From JBDIVL01 sp039794405 (lineage in GTDB: Bacteria; Planctomycetota; Brocadiia; Brocadiales; Brocadiaceae): a DNA stretch of 64,000 bases. The stretch is from NCBI GenBank assembly GCA_039794405.1, contig JBDIVL010000011.1:1-64000 (forward strand). The letters are read 5' to 3'. A program made the position numbers and the translations under genes. The notes under the pieces are model-generated. The model was not told the DNA's origin and did not search any database. It saw only the letters and a list, made by a program, of their open reading frames with translations. This document shows, in pieces, positions 37,359 to 48,287 of the stretch (the stretch's first letter is position 1; every line of letters starts with the position of its first letter).

Positions 37359-39023
37359 TTATTCCGTATCCGATGATACCCTCAATAGCTCATCCAGGGT
37401 AGTTTCTCCATTACGGACAGACTCAACTCCGTCCTCCCACAAGGTTTTCGTACCTCTCTTTACGGCTTCTTTCATAATTTCACTGGAATCTTTATGCCCA
37501 AGAATAAGCCGCCGGATGCCATCATCGACGTATAAAAACTCGGCAATACACTTTCTGCCTTTAAATCCCATATTGTTACATGCATCACAACCTTTGGGTC
37601 TGTATAAACATTCCCCTTCCTTTAATCTGACTGTTTTTTGTAAATCCTCCCCGGGGATATATGCCTCCCGGCATTTCTCACATAACTTCCGTACTAACCG
37701 TTGTGCAAGAACACCAATGATACATGATGAGATTAAATAGTCCTCCATCCCCATATCCATTAAACGGGTAAAGGCTGATGCTGAATCATTTGTGTGAAGT
37801 GTAGAAAAAACAAGGTGTCCGGTTAAAGAGGCCTGTATCGCAATCGATGCTGTTTCCCGGTCCCTTATTTCACCGATCAGAACAACGTCAGGATCATGTC
37901 TCAAAATAGAACGGAGGCCGGAGGCAAAAGTCAAATCAATCTGCGGATTCACCTGAATCTGATTGACACCTTCCATGCTGTATTCAACAGGGTCCTCAAC
38001 GGTAATAATCTTTATATCCGGTGCGAGTATCTCCTTAAGCACGGCATACAAGGTCGTTGTTTTTCCGCTTCCTGTGGGCCCGGTTACAAGCAGCATGCCT
38101 TCGGGCTTATTAATCATGCGCCGGAACCTTACCAAAAATTCCTGATTGAACCCGAGCGTCTCTAAATCAAGCATGACGGCGGTCCTGTCTAAAATCCTCA
38201 TGACAACGCCCTCGCCATGGCTCATGGGAATAATGGAGACCCTCAAATCAACTTCTTTTCCCGCCACTTTCATCTTGATTCTGCCGTCCTGGGGGAGCCG
38301 CTTTTCGGCGATATTCAGTTTTGCCAGGATTTTAATTCGTGAAATAATGGCATTGTAAATTTCCCGGGGCGGCGGTGTTAGTTCCCGCAAAACACCATCC
38401 ACGCGGTACCTTAATCGTGCATTCCTCTCAAAGACCTCCAGGTGGACATCACTTGCACCTACTTCGATTGCCTTCGTTAATACACTATTCACAAGCCGTA
38501 TAACGGGAGCTTCGGATGCCATATCTCGCAGTTGCTCCACATCCTCCATAATCTCTATGCTGGAGGTTACCGTATCCTCTTCTTTCATTTCTCCTTCATA
38601 AAGGGTTTCGAGAGAGGCTAAAATATCCTTCTCACAACCGGCGAAGATACGAACCTGCTTATTCGTCGCTAAAGAAATTGTCTCCGTCAACAAAGAATCG
38701 AACGGGTCTGCAAGGGCGACATCCATCATTCCATCATCTACCTTTAAAGGCAATATGCGGTTTGTTACGAGAAACACTTTTGGCATACCTTCTACAATCG
38801 GGTACTGTTCGTCCTTCTTCTTTTCCCAAATCGGTATTTGCAACAGATTACTATAGGCAAGCCGGAGATCTTCTTCAGAAATAGTCCCCAGGTCAATCAG
38901 GATACGGCCGAGTTTTTGACCGGTCTGCTTCTGTACCTCAAGGGCACGGTCTAAATCGGCCCTCGTCACCTTACCGATATCGATTAAAGCATCGCCGATA
39001 TTATAGGTAATAGTTTGATTCAT
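37359..39023 (-). CDS. GspE/PilB-type secretion or pilus ATPase
   Basis: 554 residues from the ATG at 39023. N-terminal MshEN domain (ALIDIGKVTRADLDRALEVQ, EEDLRLAYSNLLQIPIW), then the ATPase: SDVHLEVFERNARLRYRVDG, Walker A GPTGSGKTTTLYA, Asp box ITVEDPVEYSMEG, Walker B PDVVLIGEIRDRETA, His box TGHLVFSTLHTNDSASAF, and the tetra-Cys zinc site (CEKC ... CDAC). It powers assembly of a type II secretion pseudopilus or type IV pilus at the inner membrane. The nearby gspG and gspH-like genes favour type II secretion. Confidence 0.92.
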   Translation of the reverse strand: MNQTITYNIGDALIDIGKVTRADLDRALEVQKQTGQKLGRILIDLGTISEEDLRLAYSNLLQIPIWEKKKDEQYPIVEGMPKVFLVTNRILPLKVDDGMMDVALADPFDSLLTETISLATNKQVRIFAGCEKDILASLETLYEGEMKEEDTVTSSIEIMEDVEQLRDMASEAPVIRLVNSVLTKAIEVGASDVHLEVFERNARLRYRVDGVLRELTPPPREIYNAIISRIKILAKLNIAEKRLPQDGRIKMKVAGKEVDLRVSIIPMSHGEGVVMRILDRTAVMLDLETLGFNQEFLVRFRRMINKPEGMLLVTGPTGSGKTTTLYAVLKEILAPDIKIITVEDPVEYSMEGVNQIQVNPQIDLTFASGLRSILRHDPDVVLIGEIRDRETASIAIQASLTGHLVFSTLHTNDSASAFTRLMDMGMEDYLISSCIIGVLAQRLVRKLCEKCREAYIPGEDLQKTVRLKEGECLYRPKGCDACNNMGFKGRKCIAEFLYVDDGIRRLILGHKDSSEIMKEAVKRGTKTLWEDGVESVRNGETTLDELLRVSSDTE

Positions 39024-40027
39024 AATAAACTCATAAAAATACAATGAAAAATGTTAAATTAGGTTGGGTTTTAAAAGACAAAACCCAACGACTTTTTTGT
39101 CATTTCGACCGAAGGGAGAAATCTTGACTGCTAAGATTTCTCCCTTCGGTCGAAATGACACAGAGAACATATAACTTTGAAATTCCTATACATTAAATTA
39201 GGCCTTCGGCAACTTAAACGTAAATTTTCCCTCCCTTGATGGGAGGGATTAAGGGAGGGTGATTAGCTTGCTTTTCCACCCCCACCTAACCTCCCCCCAT
39301 CAAGGGGGAGGAAAACTAACAATTTGGATTTCCTATACATTAAATTAGGTTGGGTTTTACAAGACAAAAACCCAACGACTTTCCTGTCATTTCGACCGAA
39401 GGGAGAAATCTTAGCGGTCAAGATTTCTCCTGGAGCCTGTCCTGAGCAAAAGATTTCTCGTCACTTCGTTCCTCGAAATGACAAAAAGAGAGGACCGAAA
39501 TGATACACAGCGAAGGAGTCGAAATGACACGTAGAGGGTATAATTTTGAAATTCCTCAGCATTGAATTAGGCCTTCGGCGACTTTTTTATAACATCAACG
39601 TAGGGGCGAACCTTGTGTTCGCCCTTGCCCTTCACAATTCAAAACGTTTTCTATTTGTTTCGTCGCCTATTTAGGCGAACACAAGTAGGGGCAGGTTTAA
39701 AACCTGCCCCTACAACAGAACATTGAAATTCTTAAACATAAATTTATCGTCCCGGCAGACTATTCCTCTCCACACTCCATGGTACAATTTTGCCTCTGAG
39801 TTCATTCGTGGTTTACCCACCCCTAAATCGTTCGACTGAGCTCACGACGAAGTCTCCTCCCAGGAGGGAATTTCCTCTATTCCCCTCTCGATAGAGGCAA
39901 AGGGCGTGTTCTTCCAATGGGTATGTCCTCCATAGAATAACTTCGGCAGTTTTTAACATGATAAATATTAGCGCGGTTACGTAATGTGCTCTTTTATCAG
40001 TCTCTGAGGCTACGTCTCTCTAGTCCC
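39024..40027. repeat. 1-kb repeat array between secretion genes, no gene
   Basis: Dense in hairpins: AGGTTGGGTTTTAAAAGACA terminator-type (39056-39098, 39346-39384); the long near-perfect palindrome TGTCATTTCGACCGAAGGGA with TCCCTTCGGTCGAAATGACA (39097-39162) and a decayed copy (39384-39480); TTAGGCCTTCGGCAACTT (39196, 39563); GGGCGAACCTTGTGTTCGCCC (39603); a family B copy (39687); CCTCCCAGGAGGGAATTTCC (39853). The gap separates gspE from gspG. Confidence 0.85.
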
Positions 40028-40480
40028 TTATTCCCAACTTGCCACATCCTTATCCTCTCCGTCTCCACCGGAATTACCGTCTGCACCGTAGGAAAGAATA
40101 TCATAGTCCCCATGCTCACCTGGATAAATATACACATAATTATTCCCCCATGGGTCTTTTGGAATAAATTTCTTTTTCAAATAGGGTCCTTTCCAATTCA
40201 TAATCCCCTGTGGCTCTGTTACCAAAGCATCCAAGCCCTGTTCCTGAGTGGGATATTTTGTTGTATCAAGTTTATACATCTCCAGCGCACTGGAAAAACC
40301 CTCAATTTGCTGCTTGGCAACTGTCTGGCGGGATTCACCAACACGGCCAATCATCTTCGGACCTATTAATGCTGCAAGTAAACCAATAATAATCATCACA
40401 ATAAGCAGCTCAAGTAAAGTAAACCCCCCACTTCTTAATAACGGTAAATATCTCTTACTTTTCATTTCCAATCGCTCCAT
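40028..40480 (-). CDS. gspG: Major pseudopilin GspG
   Basis: 150 residues (an alternative ATG at 40465 gives 145). The class III signal (GGFTLLELLIVMIIIGLLAA with cleavage before F, Glu at +5) is followed by LIGPKMIGRVGESRQTVAKQ and the GspG hallmarks YKLDTTKYPTQEQGLDALV, WKGPYLKKKFIPKDPWGNNY and the Ca-binding end YDILSYGADGNSGGDGEDKD. It forms the pseudopilus of the type II secretion system. Complete. Confidence 0.93.
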   Translation of the reverse strand: MERLEMKSKRYLPLLRSGGFTLLELLIVMIIIGLLAALIGPKMIGRVGESRQTVAKQQIEGFSSALEMYKLDTTKYPTQEQGLDALVTEPQGIMNWKGPYLKKKFIPKDPWGNNYVYIYPGEHGDYDILSYGADGNSGGDGEDKDVASWE

Positions 40481-40669
40481 ATAAGATATAGTTATAAATG
40501 GATAGGACGTTCATAAATAAGCTAATCACAGATAAACATGTAATACAGAAAGGTCATGCTTAACCTTAACCTTGGCCTTAGCATTAACCATTGTGCCTCT
40601 CTTCCGGCTCGTTCTGGTTAGGCCATTCAAAAGTCGGGTTTTCAAGTCCCATCCTGCACGGCTACATGG

Positions 40670-41341
40670 CTATTCATCATCGTCATAATCTTCTTCTTCA
40701 TCATCTTCGTCTTCATAATACTCCTCTTCATCATCTTCACCCTCGTCTTCGTCTTCAAGAAAATAACCGTCTAAACTCTCCTCATCTATCGAAACATCAT
40801 CCTTTACTGTATCAGAATCTTTCAATTTATCAATAATTTTTTCGATCTCTTCATCACTGATGGGGTCTTGACTTCTTGTATACAAGACAACTTGTTCCAT
40901 ATTTTCATTCATCTTAAAATAGGCAGAACCACCTAATGGTTCTACATGGAGTACGGCCACCATCTTGTCGCAGAGAAATCCAAGCCTCTCATCCAAAGCT
41001 GTACCGTTCGGATAAAAGGTAAAAGACTTCTCCTGGTCTTCACGTGATTCAAGTTTATCCGTAAACATCACGATCTCATATGGTATCTTAAATACCCTTT
41101 CATTGTTGTCGTTCCAGCAAAACCCCCTTTGGAGATCAAATACCACACGGGTTGCCTTAGCATCCGACATTGCACAAATACGCGCTTCTCTCAGGAAAAA
41201 CACAAGATCGGACATCACTCTTCTAAAATTAAGGGAGTGAAATGAGCCCGTATATCTTGGGACTGTAACACCGGCGATAATGCCAATAATCACAAGTACA
41301 ACAATTAATTCAATAAGTGTGAAACCTTGATTCTTTTTCAT
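40670..41341 (-). CDS. GspH-like minor pseudopilin with a very acidic tail
   Basis: 223 residues. The pilin signal NQGFTLIELIVVLVIIGIIA is followed by a pseudopilin globular domain (FRRVMSDLVFFLREARICAM, RVVFDLQRGFCWNDNNE, FTFYPNGTALDERL). The last about 45 residues are almost pure Asp/Glu with Tyr (LEDEDEGEDDEEEYY, DDEEEDYDDDE), which is not usual for GspH. The tail might bind calcium or a basic partner. It is downstream-adjacent in order to gspG and probably shares the system. Confidence 0.78.
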   Translation of the reverse strand: MKKNQGFTLIELIVVLVIIGIIAGVTVPRYTGSFHSLNFRRVMSDLVFFLREARICAMSDAKATRVVFDLQRGFCWNDNNERVFKIPYEIVMFTDKLESREDQEKSFTFYPNGTALDERLGFLCDKMVAVLHVEPLGGSAYFKMNENMEQVVLYTRSQDPISDEEIEKIIDKLKDSDTVKDDVSIDEESLDGYFLEDEDEGEDDEEEYYEDEDDEEEDYDDDE

Positions 41342-42147
41342 AAAATATTAGCCACGGATGGATACGGAAGAACACGGACAAATTGAGCCTTCGGCGACTT
41401 TTAACAGCCGGGTAGGGTTGGGCAATGCCCACCCTACAAGCTATACAGAGCATGGACGAACACATATAGGGGCAGGTTTAAAACCTGCCCCTACAACAGA
41501 ATATTGAAATTCCTATATATTAAATTAGGTTGGGGTTAAAAGACAAAACCTGACGATTTTTTTACCAACCCCACAATCGTTCGACTGAGTTCACGACAAA
41601 GTCCTCTCCCAGGAGGGGACTTCTTAAATTCCCCTCTTGAGAGAGGCTAGGTGTGTGTTTGTTCATTGCTTAACGTAAAAGATTGAAATTAGGGTTGGTT
41701 CAATCTTGCAGATTGAACCATACGTTTGGAACTGATGTACAGCTTTTGACTGGTACCAGGCATAGGGAAAACGTTTCGGTTCAATCGTAAACGACTGAGC
41801 CAACCTGAGGACATAGAAAAGTCGCATACATAATATGATCTATTTTGTTTATCCGTGCCAATATTTATATCCATCTGTGGTTAATATTAATAAACAAACC
41901 GATTCCATTCAAGTTTTGATTTCCCAAAATTCACGAATAAACCGCTTCGTATACACTTACAAGGAAGCCTCCACCAGGTTCATTGGGTACAACCAAAACA
42001 TGCACTAACAATCTTTTTCAGTCAAACGTTTTCTCACAATCTCATAAATATCCGTATTCATTCGTGGTTAAACAAGAAAGGGGCATCACGCCTTTCGACG
42101 TGATACCCCTTTTCTTAAACTTCCTTAAACTTCTTACAACAGAGGTG
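41342..42147. repeat. Repeat-rich spacer
   Basis: Holds GTAGGGTTGGGCAATGCCCA (41410), a family B copy (41468), a terminator-type TTGGGGTTAAAAGACAAAAC (41530), the CCCCTCTTGAGAGAGG unit (41630) and a composite TTCAATC element (41695-41800). No gene is seen. Confidence 0.75.
42080..42109 (-). terminator. Terminator of the S-layer-like gene
   Basis: On the minus strand GGGGTATCACG, loop TCGAAAGG, CGTGATGCCCC, followed by TTTCTTGTTT. It lies 39 nt after the stop of the large surface protein gene. The strong stem and T-rich tail fit an intrinsic terminator for a highly expressed gene. Confidence 0.85.
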
Positions 42148-45100
42148 TTACTTTCTTACTTTTACGGTAATAGACTTCTTCAAACTACCGGATTTGAATG
42201 TGATTCTTGCATTACCGGTCTTATTCTTGGCTTTAATTGTGAAAGTAGCCTGACCGTTCACATCCGTTACGTTACTTGATGGCGTAACTGCTACGCGCTT
42301 CTTACCAGCCGCATTAACCGTTACCTTTACATTTGCACCTTCAAAACCTCCATCTTCGCATGTCACTGTTACCGTCACATCTCCGCTGGCTTTCCTCTTA
42401 AGCTTCAGTATCTTCTGATCAACCTGCATTCCATCAGCTTCCGTGCATGCAGGAGTTGCCGTTGGCGAAGTTGTTGGTGTTGGACTTGCAACCGGAGTTG
42501 TAGAAATCGGTTGTAGTGCAATGCTAACCGTTACATCTCCACCTTCTGCTGGTATTGTAGCTGGCTGAGGTGCAGAAGGACTATAGCCATCTGCTATAGC
42601 AACAACAACATATTCTCCGGCTGATAAACCAGTATAAGTATAGGTACCAGTAGCATCGGTTGTACCTATAACGTCACCAGGACTAAGAACCACGGTAGCT
42701 CCCGCAATCGGACTAGCACTTATAGCATCGGCAACTGAAACTGCAATACTGCCTTGTCCTATTGGCGGCACTGTAGGCGTTTGTACTGGTGTTGGCGACC
42801 CACTTGGCGTTGGTGATTCACTTGGTGTTGGCACAGCATCCGATACAGAAGCTGTATCCGTTACCGTAGAAATACCACCACTCGCATCAGGGTTGTCGGT
42901 AAACGAGGCTGTTATTGTATCACCGACAGCGGCTTTGATCCTTTTGTTAGATAACGTACTATCTGCGCTTACAGCGATAGTTCCTAAGAACGATCCTGTA
43001 TCAACGCCGGTCTCAGTTAAACGCAAGGTTGTACCTGATGAATCTGTCGTTGACGTGATATTTACATTCACAAAATTTGCCGAACCAATAGCAGAATTCG
43101 ACTCTGGATCATACAAGGAAACTTCAGCGTTTCCGCCAAGTGCCAGAGGATCAGACGTAATAGCTAAAGCTGCACCAAAATTCTTTGTGCTCACCTGAGC
43201 GGTAATATCAGCAGCAGGGGACGCATCAGAATACGTTACGGTAATATTACCGTTCGCAACGGCCCTTACAGTGGTGCCAGACGAAGAAGCTCCAGTGGTA
43301 AATGTGCCCTTGAATGAACCAGAATTTGTTGCTGTTTCCGTCAGGGTTAGACTAATACCATTTGTACCCGAATCATCTGATGATGATTTAGCCTTAACTG
43401 AAGCCGTATCCTGACTGCTCGTCGTATTTAAATCGTTATCCACGAGTGTAACCACGACCGAATCACCACTTAAGAAGGCCTCCGATTTACTTAAGCTTAA
43501 AGAACCAGAACCACCAGATCCTACAACCGATACCGTTGTATAGGCTGCTAAATTATTTTCAGCCGTAGCATTCGGAGAATCGTTGTAGAATATGGTAACA
43601 GTGTCGCCATTAGAGACCTTTAACTCTGGTGGGGTAGCAGTATTACTCGTGCTAGAGCCAGAATTACCTGTCAGTTTAAGCGTACCTTTGAAAGTACCCG
43701 TGTTGACGTCAGTTTCTACAAGTTTAATGGATACGGTATTGCTTGTATTGGTGAAATCTGTACTCGTAATACTCGCAATACGGCTAGCAAATATCTGCTT
43801 TGCTATACCACCATCTACAAATGATGAATTACCTGTAGATGTTCCAGCAGGATTTCCGACACCAACTTCGTTTACATTAACAATACTAGCAGTATCGTTA
43901 TAGGTTGACTGTGCAGTAGCCGTACTTATGTTCAAATCATCGTCGACCAAAGTAATCACAATCTCGCTGTTTAAACCAACTGTACCTGTTGGAGATACGG
44001 ATAAATTCCCCGTGTATGTTTGGAAACCCACATTTGAGGTTGTTATGGCTAAGGTATCACCACCAAAATACGCACCACTCTCGTGTAAGGCCTCGTTGAA
44101 ACGGACACGGTAGGTTGCACCATAAAAACCGCCGATATGGAAAATGTTAGATCCAGACTCGGCTGCTACCCGGTCAGTACTCATATCGTTACCAACAACT
44201 TGAATCCATGTCTTCCATGGTGTGAAGAAACTACTGTTGGACATCTTGGTCACTGTTAGAACTGTATTAGTAACCCCAGTCACCTCGCGGATCTCACTAA
44301 ATGATCCATCTGAAATCCTTACAACAGATCCGGTACCAATGCTCGATGTTAACGTTGGAGAATCGAAGAACGTTATAGTAGACGTTCCGGTAAAATCAGA
44401 GAACGTTTGTGCTGCCGTCTTCGTAGTATCCGTAGTTAGCCGGGCAGCCGTACAATCGAATCCAATGGTGCCAACAAAAGTACTCGAATTTACCCCTGTT
44501 TCAACGATTGGTACAGCTATCCAGTGAGTACCATCTGGTGATATTTCAACCGTATCGTCTACGGCATCAAGTGTAGCTACGAACGAAGATGTCGAAGCGC
44601 CACCTAAGAAACTCTTCGCATCGCCCGTTGAACCCTTGACTAGCGGGATAGTAGCAGTTGACTGGGTACCCAAACTAACTGTTGTGCTCCCAAAAGAGGT
44701 AGGACTTTGGAATGTTCCGGTTAAAGATGTAGGCACTACCCAAACCAGGCTATTATCTGAGTTGGAAATCCTAATCGTTTGAGTACCAACACCAGAGCCA
44801 TCGGGATGCGACAAACTTAACCGATTGCTTACCCCTTCTGAACTAGAAGAATAAGCCTTTACTGTCAGACGATCGCCCCTGGAATTCGTTGTCGTACCTT
44901 TCCATGTCCCTGATGCTACCGATTCACGTGATGAAGAACTGGAATTCAAATTTCCATCAACAACAGTAACGGTAAGGAAATCGTTAATATCTACCGTTGT
45001 CTTATCAACTGATATCGTTCCCGTTTCTCCTGTTTGCCCAAAGTTGGTTTTGCTGGTAATAGTACCTATAGCACCCGAACCGGTCAAGTTATCAAGATAA

Positions 45101-46521
45101 GAAACCTTTATTGTATCACCGGAGCGAGGACCTGCCAAAACAAAGCTCCCTATCGAGAAAGTCACAGAACCAGCATTGCCGGTCTCATAGGTATCACCAA
45201 CAGATGAACCACCCGTATTTGTTGCTGTAAAGGTACCAATTTGGACAAGGCAGTAATTGGATCCTTCGATTAATTTCACCAAACCGCCAACACCTGTACC
45301 TAAATTGCCAGAAGTTTGAGGTTCACCAAAAGCACTAGTATTCGTTCCGATACAAACAACCTTAGTGGTAGACCAAGTTGATGTCCCGAAGCCAGTAAAA
45401 TCACTTCCCGTAGTAAATCCCAAGGTTGCAGTACCTGCGCTTGCGGAAGAACTTACTGTACCTGGGTAAAAGAGTCCCAATCTTCCAGATGATGCATTTG
45501 TTTCAATGATCTTAAATTGAACATACGGAGATGATGTAGAAGATCCTAGCGTAATAACACTTCCACTATAACCATCTGTAGATCCTACCGTTAAATTACC
45601 TTGTCCTGCGGCTGTTGCCGATCCATAAACCTTACCCTGCGCGGTAAATATCCCGGTGTTCTGACCGGTTTCAACCAACACGATATTCCGTGCAACTACA
45701 TCAACACCACCGACCTGTAATGTTGAACCAGAGGCAGATGTCTGGTCAAGGGCTTCAATCTGAACACGGGACGACCCTGTGCCTGTCAAACCCGAAGTAA
45801 ACCCATCCTGAAGACCAATAACGTCCTTCATCTTAGGGTTTAAGTTCTTATCGGGATCGTTTATGGTCACGATAATATTTGTATTTTCGCTACTAGCAGA
45901 ACCCGATGCAGAATTTCCCCAAGCAGCACCTTTTGTAAATGTTATAGATGAATCATTAGCCCCGCTAAAACCCACAGCCGCTGTATCAAGGGTGCTACCT
46001 CCGTAGATCAACTGTAATGTGTCACCAGAGGCGACATTCAAAACACCATCAGTCGAAGAACTAGCGTTTCCACCTGACTGAACTGCAAAAGATTTTAGGC
46101 TTAAGCCAATAACACCCGTACCCAACCCAGAATATAATTGGTTACCGCTATAATCTTCAACATATCCCGTGGTGGTACCAACGCCTGTTTGCGATGGCTG
46201 GATGTACCCAGTAGTGGTAAACACCGTGGTCGTAGCGCCAGTCTCTTGCAACTCAAAATCTATTTCATTCGACCCTGCCTTTATGGTAACCGTAATAGTA
46301 TCTGTTGTAGCAGTCGTATATGATGAATCGGTTACCGAAATAAAAGCACGATCATAGTCATTCGTATCACTCAAGGACGGCAAATACTTATCCCTGTCAA
46401 AACTCCCCGTTGCGGCATTTGCATTTGTAATTACACCCAATGCAAATACAATCGCCAACAAAAACAAACTGGCTGCGCTGAGCCAAGCCATTCTTTTACT
46501 ACTTGTTTTTGGTCTTTTCAT
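42148..46521 (-). CDS. Large secreted S-layer-like protein
   Basis: 1457 residues from the ATG at 46521 (AAGGAG 11 nt upstream). Signal peptide: KRMAWLSAASLFLLAIVFAL, then GVITNANA. The mature part is Thr/Ser/Gly/Asn-rich with about eight or more repeats of roughly 120 residues sharing the pattern VTLVDDDLN, GTFKGTLKL and VSNGDTVTIFYNDSP. Near the C-terminus a carboxypeptidase-like regulatory domain (GSIAVSVADAISASPIAGAT, GTYTYTGLSAGEYVVVAIAD) sits between Pro-rich linkers (PTPSESPTPSGSPTPVQTP). It ends in an Ig-like domain with a basic tail (KKSITVKVRK). Length and composition resemble the S-layer protein described from Kuenenia stuttgartiensis; that identity is inference. Its own terminator follows. 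Confidence 0.72.
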   Translation of the reverse strand: MKRPKTSSKRMAWLSAASLFLLAIVFALGVITNANAATGSFDRDKYLPSLSDTNDYDRAFISVTDSSYTTATTDTITVTIKAGSNEIDFELQETGATTTVFTTTGYIQPSQTGVGTTTGYVEDYSGNQLYSGLGTGVIGLSLKSFAVQSGGNASSSTDGVLNVASGDTLQLIYGGSTLDTAAVGFSGANDSSITFTKGAAWGNSASGSASSENTNIIVTINDPDKNLNPKMKDVIGLQDGFTSGLTGTGSSRVQIEALDQTSASGSTLQVGGVDVVARNIVLVETGQNTGIFTAQGKVYGSATAAGQGNLTVGSTDGYSGSVITLGSSTSSPYVQFKIIETNASSGRLGLFYPGTVSSSASAGTATLGFTTGSDFTGFGTSTWSTTKVVCIGTNTSAFGEPQTSGNLGTGVGGLVKLIEGSNYCLVQIGTFTATNTGGSSVGDTYETGNAGSVTFSIGSFVLAGPRSGDTIKVSYLDNLTGSGAIGTITSKTNFGQTGETGTISVDKTTVDINDFLTVTVVDGNLNSSSSSRESVASGTWKGTTTNSRGDRLTVKAYSSSSEGVSNRLSLSHPDGSGVGTQTIRISNSDNSLVWVVPTSLTGTFQSPTSFGSTTVSLGTQSTATIPLVKGSTGDAKSFLGGASTSSFVATLDAVDDTVEISPDGTHWIAVPIVETGVNSSTFVGTIGFDCTAARLTTDTTKTAAQTFSDFTGTSTITFFDSPTLTSSIGTGSVVRISDGSFSEIREVTGVTNTVLTVTKMSNSSFFTPWKTWIQVVGNDMSTDRVAAESGSNIFHIGGFYGATYRVRFNEALHESGAYFGGDTLAITTSNVGFQTYTGNLSVSPTGTVGLNSEIVITLVDDDLNISTATAQSTYNDTASIVNVNEVGVGNPAGTSTGNSSFVDGGIAKQIFASRIASITSTDFTNTSNTVSIKLVETDVNTGTFKGTLKLTGNSGSSTSNTATPPELKVSNGDTVTIFYNDSPNATAENNLAAYTTVSVVGSGGSGSLSLSKSEAFLSGDSVVVTLVDNDLNTTSSQDTASVKAKSSSDDSGTNGISLTLTETATNSGSFKGTFTTGASSSGTTVRAVANGNITVTYSDASPAADITAQVSTKNFGAALAITSDPLALGGNAEVSLYDPESNSAIGSANFVNVNITSTTDSSGTTLRLTETGVDTGSFLGTIAVSADSTLSNKRIKAAVGDTITASFTDNPDASGGISTVTDTASVSDAVPTPSESPTPSGSPTPVQTPTVPPIGQGSIAVSVADAISASPIAGATVVLSPGDVIGTTDATGTYTYTGLSAGEYVVVAIADGYSPSAPQPATIPAEGGDVTVSIALQPISTTPVASPTPTTSPTATPACTEADGMQVDQKILKLKRKASGDVTVTVTCEDGGFEGANVKVTVNAAGKKRVAVTPSSNVTDVNGQATFTIKAKNKTGNARITFKSGSLKKSITVKVRK

Positions 46522-48287
46522 ACCCGTCAATTCTCCTTTTTTCTTTATTAAGACCATGAAAAACTAAGTTAAAAGCAAAAATATCAACTTATACAAATCT
46601 CTCTATTCTTTAAAACCTCCGAACTTCAAAAATATTTTTGATCTCCCAATCAACTTCGACCCCCTTTCATCTCTTTCTACCGCCTTTTCATGAGAAAACA
46701 ATTACGACAAGAGACGGGAAAAACTAATTGTTGATTTACTGTAAGAATTACCGATCTTATATAGAAGCATAAACACCTGTAGCAAAACATGCACATATAC
46801 TAAAAACCTATACGTAATCTATTAGCCGGACAACCCTTACAGGAGAATCAAGTGTGTTTTTCCGATAAGTACCTCCTTTCTTTGAATAAGATATGATGAA
46901 TATTCGTGTTTTACGTTAAAACTGGTATAGATATGCGTCAAAGGCTATAATTGGTCTGGGGAAATATAACACGCAAATTTTCCCCCGTCAACAAAAAAAA
47001 AAAAAATTTAGCACCCTGATACAAAAATTATTATTCCTGGTGCAGCGAAACCGTAACTAAACAAGAAACAATTCATCCCACCGCAAAGACGCAAAGAACG
47101 CAAGGGAAAAACGGTAAAAAACTTTAGAGAAGAAGTACCTTCTGTTTTCTGTTAAAGTTGTCAAGACACTTCCTGTAAGAAAAACCAAACTCACCTGCTT
47201 ATAATAATGTTATAAAATCGGCCTCAATCGAAAACACCCTCTCATGAAAAACTCATAAAATTATCTAAGCTATCAAAAACAAGATACTTATCAAAAACTT
47301 ACAGATGGACATTTTTTAATTTGACTTCCTAAGTCCCTCTTGGTATTATTCCAAACCAGTTTGATATACAAATGTCAAAGTCCAAAGCCTTAAGTTCATA
47401 TATGGGAATTTCAATCTTGGTAGGGGTTGAAGAGTTTCAGCGCCTACGTTGAAACGTTCTATCCAAAAAGCCGGGTAGGGTGGGCATTGCCCACCAAAAA
47501 ATAACCAATGTGGACGAGTAAGCAATATTTTGGTGGGCAATGCCCACCCTACATGGCCGTTGGGTTTCGCTTCGTTCAACCCAAAAGGCAATTTTTCAAT
47601 TTTCATTATAACACTTCCGGTCTTCGGATTAGGAGTTTCGGAGTTTAGGAGTTTAAGGTCTTTGTAACTCATAAACTCCCTAACCCCTAAATTCCTTAAC
47701 TCCCAAACTCCTATGGAAAATATTTCAAAAACATACTAAAAAAGGTGTTTTTACACGGTAATATTCTACCGGGATAGAGCCTCAGACCGATAAAAAGTAA
47801 AATGTAAGTTAAGTTATAGTATTCAATGCACGAAATCGAACATGGTAAGTTTGTCATTTCGAAGAAGCGAAGCGGATAGGAAATCTTTGCTTCAACACAG
47901 GGAAGAGATTAAGACTCCCGTGTTGGTTCAATCGTCCACGATTGAACCGGAACGTTTGGGCATGTTACTGGTTTTTGACGTCAACCTAAAGCCTATGTAC
48001 CAGTTCAAGACATATGGTTCAATCTACAAGATTGAGCCGACTTAAACGCCGAAACGTATGGTTCAATCTGCAAGACTGAACCAACCCGGAGAGATAAATT
48101 CCAGGTATAAAAATTGACTTTTCAGATAGTCTCTCAGATCCAGAAAAGAGATCATGAGCTGTCAGCAATTGGGCACGTAGGGAAGTATTGCAATGCGCCC
48201 CTATGCTGATAGCTTGATTGCTTATACAATACTGATTACTTTAAAACTCGACTTATTTGTAAAGATGCATCGGATCTAAAGTACACA
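46522..48287. other. 1.77-kb noncoding region between the S-layer-like gene and dnaA
   Basis: The first 350 bp is AT-rich and may be the promoter and long leader of the S-layer-like gene, including a 14-base A-run (46995-47009). From 47078 it contains repeats: CACCGCAAAGACGCAAAGAA, two GGGTGGGCATTGCCCACC copies (47477, 47525), AGGAGTTTAGGAGTTTAAGG, and TTCAATC composite elements (47925-48080). I see no run of TTATCCACA-type DnaA boxes. Minus-strand frame 47346-47672 is a reading of the repeats. Confidence 0.6.

Noticed and set aside
39024..40027. CRISPR array
   Set aside because: Repeats are palindromic, of several families, irregularly spaced, and without similar-length spacers or cas genes.
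47346..47672. A 108-codon minus-strand frame before dnaA
   Set aside because: It reads through GGGTGGGCATTGCCCACC and AGGAGTTTAGGAG repeats and has no ribosome site.
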